A stretch of 64,000 bases of DNA. Source: Bacteroidales bacterium. GTDB taxonomy: Bacteria > Bacteroidota > Bacteroidia > Bacteroidales > UBA4181. The stretch is from NCBI GenBank assembly GCA_031275285.1, contig JAISOY010000204.1:23657-87656 (forward strand), given 5' to 3'. The notes under the pieces are model-generated. The model was not told the DNA's origin, made no database searches, and saw nothing but the letters and a program-made list of their open reading frames with translations. This document shows, piece by piece, positions 61,562-64,000 of the stretch (position 1 is the stretch's first letter; each line of letters starts with the position of its first letter). The translations under genes and the position numbers were made by a program.

Positions 61562-64000
61562 ATGAAACAAATACTAGATCCGGAACATCTCACATTTCGA
61601 GAAACAGCATTTGATTTACTGATGCAAAGGCGTATCCGTAACGTCCTTTTGTTGTGTAGCAGTTATGATGCGTTTGTCCTTGAGGAAGACGGTAGGGTGG
61701 ACGAACAGATATTCAATGAATATGTTGCCCTTAATCTTCGCAATGCTCCCGGGATTGTACAAACAGATACTTCAGAAAAAGCATTTGAGATATTGTCTAC
61801 GACAAAAATAGATCTGATCATTTCCATGTTAAGCATCCGTGATATAGATCCTTTTAGCCTGGCAAAAAAAATAAAAAAGAACTTTTCCCATATTCCTATT
61901 GTAGTTCTGACGCCTTTTTCCCGGGAAGTTTCGCTCAAGCTGCGTAATGAGGATCTTAGCGCCATTGATTTCGTTTTTTGCTGGCTAGGAAACGGGGATT
62001 TGTTGCTGGCCATCATTAAATTGATCGAGGACTGGATGAATGCACCTCATGATATCGAAGAAGTCGGAGTACAATGTATCTTGCTGGTCGAAGATTCAAT
62101 ACGTTATACTTCCTCTTATTTGCCGGTGTTGTATAAAATGATCCTCACCCAGTCGCGTCAATCCATGCGGGAAGCATTGAATGAACATCAAAAAATGCTC
62201 CGTATGCGCGGACGGCCTAAAATCCTGCATGCATCCACTTACAGCCAGGCTGTGGAATTATACCACAGGTATAAAAATAACCTGCTGGGAGTCATTTCCG
62301 ATGTAACCTTTAAAAAAGAAGGAGAACCAGACAACAGGGTTAATGCCGGATTCGACCTTTGCCGTTTGATTCGTTCCGAAGATCCGAACTTACCCATACT
62401 ACTGCAATCTTCAGATATTGAAAATGCCCGCTTTGCCGGAGAACTGCAGGTTGGTTTCATACATAAATATGCAAAGAACCTGTCTGCAGAATTGAGTTCT
62501 TACATTAAAGATCATTTTGGATTCGGCGATTTCATCTTCCGGAATCCTGAAACTTATGAAGAAGTGGCACGTGCTACTGATCTGAAAAGTTTACAGGTGC
62601 AGTTATGGAATATTCCTGACGAAGTCCTGATTTACCATATTTCACGCAATCATATCTCCAAGTGGTTTAATGCCAGAGGATTATTTTCTATTGCCCGTAT
62701 TTTTAAGTCATTGAATATGGATGACTTTAAAGATATCCAGTCTGTACGAATGTATATGGATAGGGCCATGAGTATTTATTTACAGGATACCGGTCGTGGT
62801 ATTATCGCCCAGTTTGATAAGACAACATTTAGTAAGTACCTTTCCTTTTCCAGGATCAGTAACGGAACAATCGGTGGAAAAGCACGCGGATTGGCATTCA
62901 TCGATACGGTAATCAAAAAGAAAAAAATATACAACAAATATCCTGGTGTATTGATTGATATTCCACGTACAGTGGTTGTCGGAGCAGATATTTTTGAAGA
63001 ATTTATCGAAAGCAATAATTTATATTCGATTGCTCTTTCAGGAGCCTCCGATCAGGAAATCCTGGAAGCGTTTCTAAATGCCCGGCTTCCTGAACGCGTT
63101 AAGGAAGACCTTTATACATTTGCATTGCTCGTTAAGACCCCGATAGCAGCGAGGTCTTCTAGTAAGCTGGAAGATTCCCATTATCAGCCATTTGCTGGAA
63201 TATACTCGACCTATATGCTGCCTAATGCGTCTGACCCGGCCCTTACAGTTCAAAATATAGTGCGGGCGATAAAAGCTATTTATGCTTCGGTTTTTTTTCA
63301 GAGTAGTAAAGCATATATTGCAGCTACATCAAATATAATCGATGAAGAAAAGATGGCGGTCATCCTTCAGGAAATCTGTGGTACAAAATATGGGACACAC
63401 TTTTATCCCACTGTATCAGGAGTGGCACGTTCAGTCAATTTTTATCCGATAGCTCCTGAAAAGAACATTGACGGTGTAGCCAATATTGCCCTTGGATTAG
63501 GGAAATATGTAGTGGAAGGAGGAGTTGGTATTCGCTTCTCCCCTAAATATCCCCAAAAGATATTGCAATTATCAACTCCACAAATGGCATTGAATGAAAC
63601 CCAGAAATATTTTTATGCATTGGATCTTTCTAATGAAAACTTTATTCCGGGTATTGATGACAGTACCAATATTATAAGATTACCTTTATCTGCTGCCGAA
63701 AAAGATAAAACATTACGTCATGTCGCATCAACGTATGACTTTGACAGTAAAATTTTACGTGATGGTGTGATGCATGAGGGTAAGCGGATTATCTCCTTTT
63801 CAAAAATACTTAATCACAATAGTTTTCCGCTTGCTGAAATACTGGATGACCTTTTAAAAATCGGTCAACATGAATTAAATTCACCTGTTGAGATTGAATT
63901 TGCGATTAATCTGGATGTACCCGCCGGAAGCCCAAAGATTTTTAACTTTTTACAAATACGTCCAATCGTCAGTGAACAACGAAATAGTATTGAATTACAA
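61562..64000 (+). CDS. Receiver-receiver-PEP-synthase fusion, 3' end outside window
   Basis: The ATG at 61562 opens a frame that reaches the window edge (813 codons seen). Residues about 20-155 look like a degenerate receiver: where the phosphorylated Asp is expected the sequence reads DLIISML. Residues about 175-330 form a second receiver that is complete (ILLVEDS, Asp in VISDV, PILLQSSD, HKYAK). A helical linker follows, then a PEP-synthase/PPDK N-terminal ATP-grasp domain (about 435-800) with GGKARGLAFI, PIAARSSSKLED and FAGIYSTYM, and QIRPIV near the end. Such proteins are annotated in Bacteroides as two-component PEP synthases. The catalytic swivelling His domain is not in the window and may lie beyond it or be absent. 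Confidence 0.88.
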   Translation, partial: MKQILDPEHLTFRETAFDLLMQRRIRNVLLLCSSYDAFVLEEDGRVDEQIFNEYVALNLRNAPGIVQTDTSEKAFEILSTTKIDLIISMLSIRDIDPFSLAKKIKKNFSHIPIVVLTPFSREVSLKLRNEDLSAIDFVFCWLGNGDLLLAIIKLIEDWMNAPHDIEEVGVQCILLVEDSIRYTSSYLPVLYKMILTQSRQSMREALNEHQKMLRMRGRPKILHASTYSQAVELYHRYKNNLLGVISDVTFKKEGEPDNRVNAGFDLCRLIRSEDPNLPILLQSSDIENARFAGELQVGFIHKYAKNLSAELSSYIKDHFGFGDFIFRNPETYEEVARATDLKSLQVQLWNIPDEVLIYHISRNHISKWFNARGLFSIARIFKSLNMDDFKDIQSVRMYMDRAMSIYLQDTGRGIIAQFDKTTFSKYLSFSRISNGTIGGKARGLAFIDTVIKKKKIYNKYPGVLIDIPRTVVVGADIFEEFIESNNLYSIALSGASDQEILEAFLNARLPERVKEDLYTFALLVKTPIAARSSSKLEDSHYQPFAGIYSTYMLPNASDPALTVQNIVRAIKAIYASVFFQSSKAYIAATSNIIDEEKMAVILQEICGTKYGTHFYPTVSGVARSVNFYPIAPEKNIDGVANIALGLGKYVVEGGVGIRFSPKYPQKILQLSTPQMALNETQKYFYALDLSNENFIPGIDDSTNIIRLPLSAAEKDKTLRHVASTYDFDSKILRDGVMHEGKRIISFSKILNHNSFPLAEILDDLLKIGQHELNSPVEIEFAINLDVPAGSPKIFNFLQIRPIVSEQRNSIELQ

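Noticed and set aside
1..64000. CRISPR array, tRNA or rRNA genes
   Set aside because: I saw no regularly spaced direct repeats of CRISPR type and no tRNA or rRNA sequence; a covariance search was not possible.

Overview
The window is from a Bacteroidales chromosome. The evidence is a SusC/SusD pair, many SPII lipoproteins, a C-terminal type IX secretion (T9SS) sorting domain, a HU_rel-type DNA-binding gene and two exact matches to the Bacteroidetes -7 box TAnnTTTG. T9SS signals make a Dysgonomonadaceae/Porphyromonadaceae-like genome more likely than a classical gut Bacteroides, but genus cannot be fixed from sequence alone.

Layout. Bases 1-5.9 kb hold, on the minus strand, a truncated unknown lipoprotein gene, a GH2 enzyme, an erythromycin-esterase-like lipoprotein, an OmpH/Skp chaperone and two very small membrane-associated proteins. 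An internally deleted IS5-type element with perfect terminal repeats (5937-6489) follows. From about 6.6 to 48.6 kb almost every gene is on the minus strand and forms a large polysaccharide utilisation locus (PUL). Read 5' to 3' it starts with SusC and SusD, then two surface lipoproteins of the DUF4959 and DUF4998 types and a frameshifted HU-like gene. Next come a T9SS-exported beta-helix protein, an acyl esterase, a GH3, a Tat-exported Gfo/Idh oxidoreductase beside a Tat-exported xylose-isomerase-like TIM barrel, a second beta-helix protein and a ceramidase-like protein. The locus continues with an SGNH-alpha/beta-hydrolase fusion, a GH43-GH95 fusion, GH30, GH3 with PA14, a GH99/GH71-like enzyme, GH43 with CBM32-like domain, GH92 and a long GH2. 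At the 5' end (49-52 kb) lie a collapsed third beta-helix gene and a membrane-spanning one-component regulator with an outside sensor (LamG and beta-propeller) and an inside winged helix with a SARP/BTAD-like tail. No HTCS or ECF-sigma/anti-sigma pair is visible.

Beyond a truncated IS1 end (52.5-52.9 kb) the content changes to housekeeping or envelope functions: an unknown 125-residue protein, a large alpha-2-macroglobulin, an 82-residue exported peptide with its own terminator, and, on the plus strand, a histidine kinase followed by a receiver-receiver-PEP-synthase fusion that runs off the window.

How the PUL may work (inference): the T9SS beta-helix protein, SusD and the two lipoproteins capture and cut a branched, probably esterified heteroglycan at the surface, and SusC imports the oligomers. 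Esterases then remove acyl groups, GH43, GH95, GH92, GH2, GH30 and GH3 trim side chains and backbone in the periplasm, and the Tat-exported oxidoreductase and TIM barrel may add an oxidative step. The exact glycan cannot be named from the enzyme list. Several families of short repeats (a 95-bp repeat in three full copies and one partial, hairpin-chain repeats, and a conserved 50-bp block) separate the sub-clusters and suggest the locus was assembled from modules.
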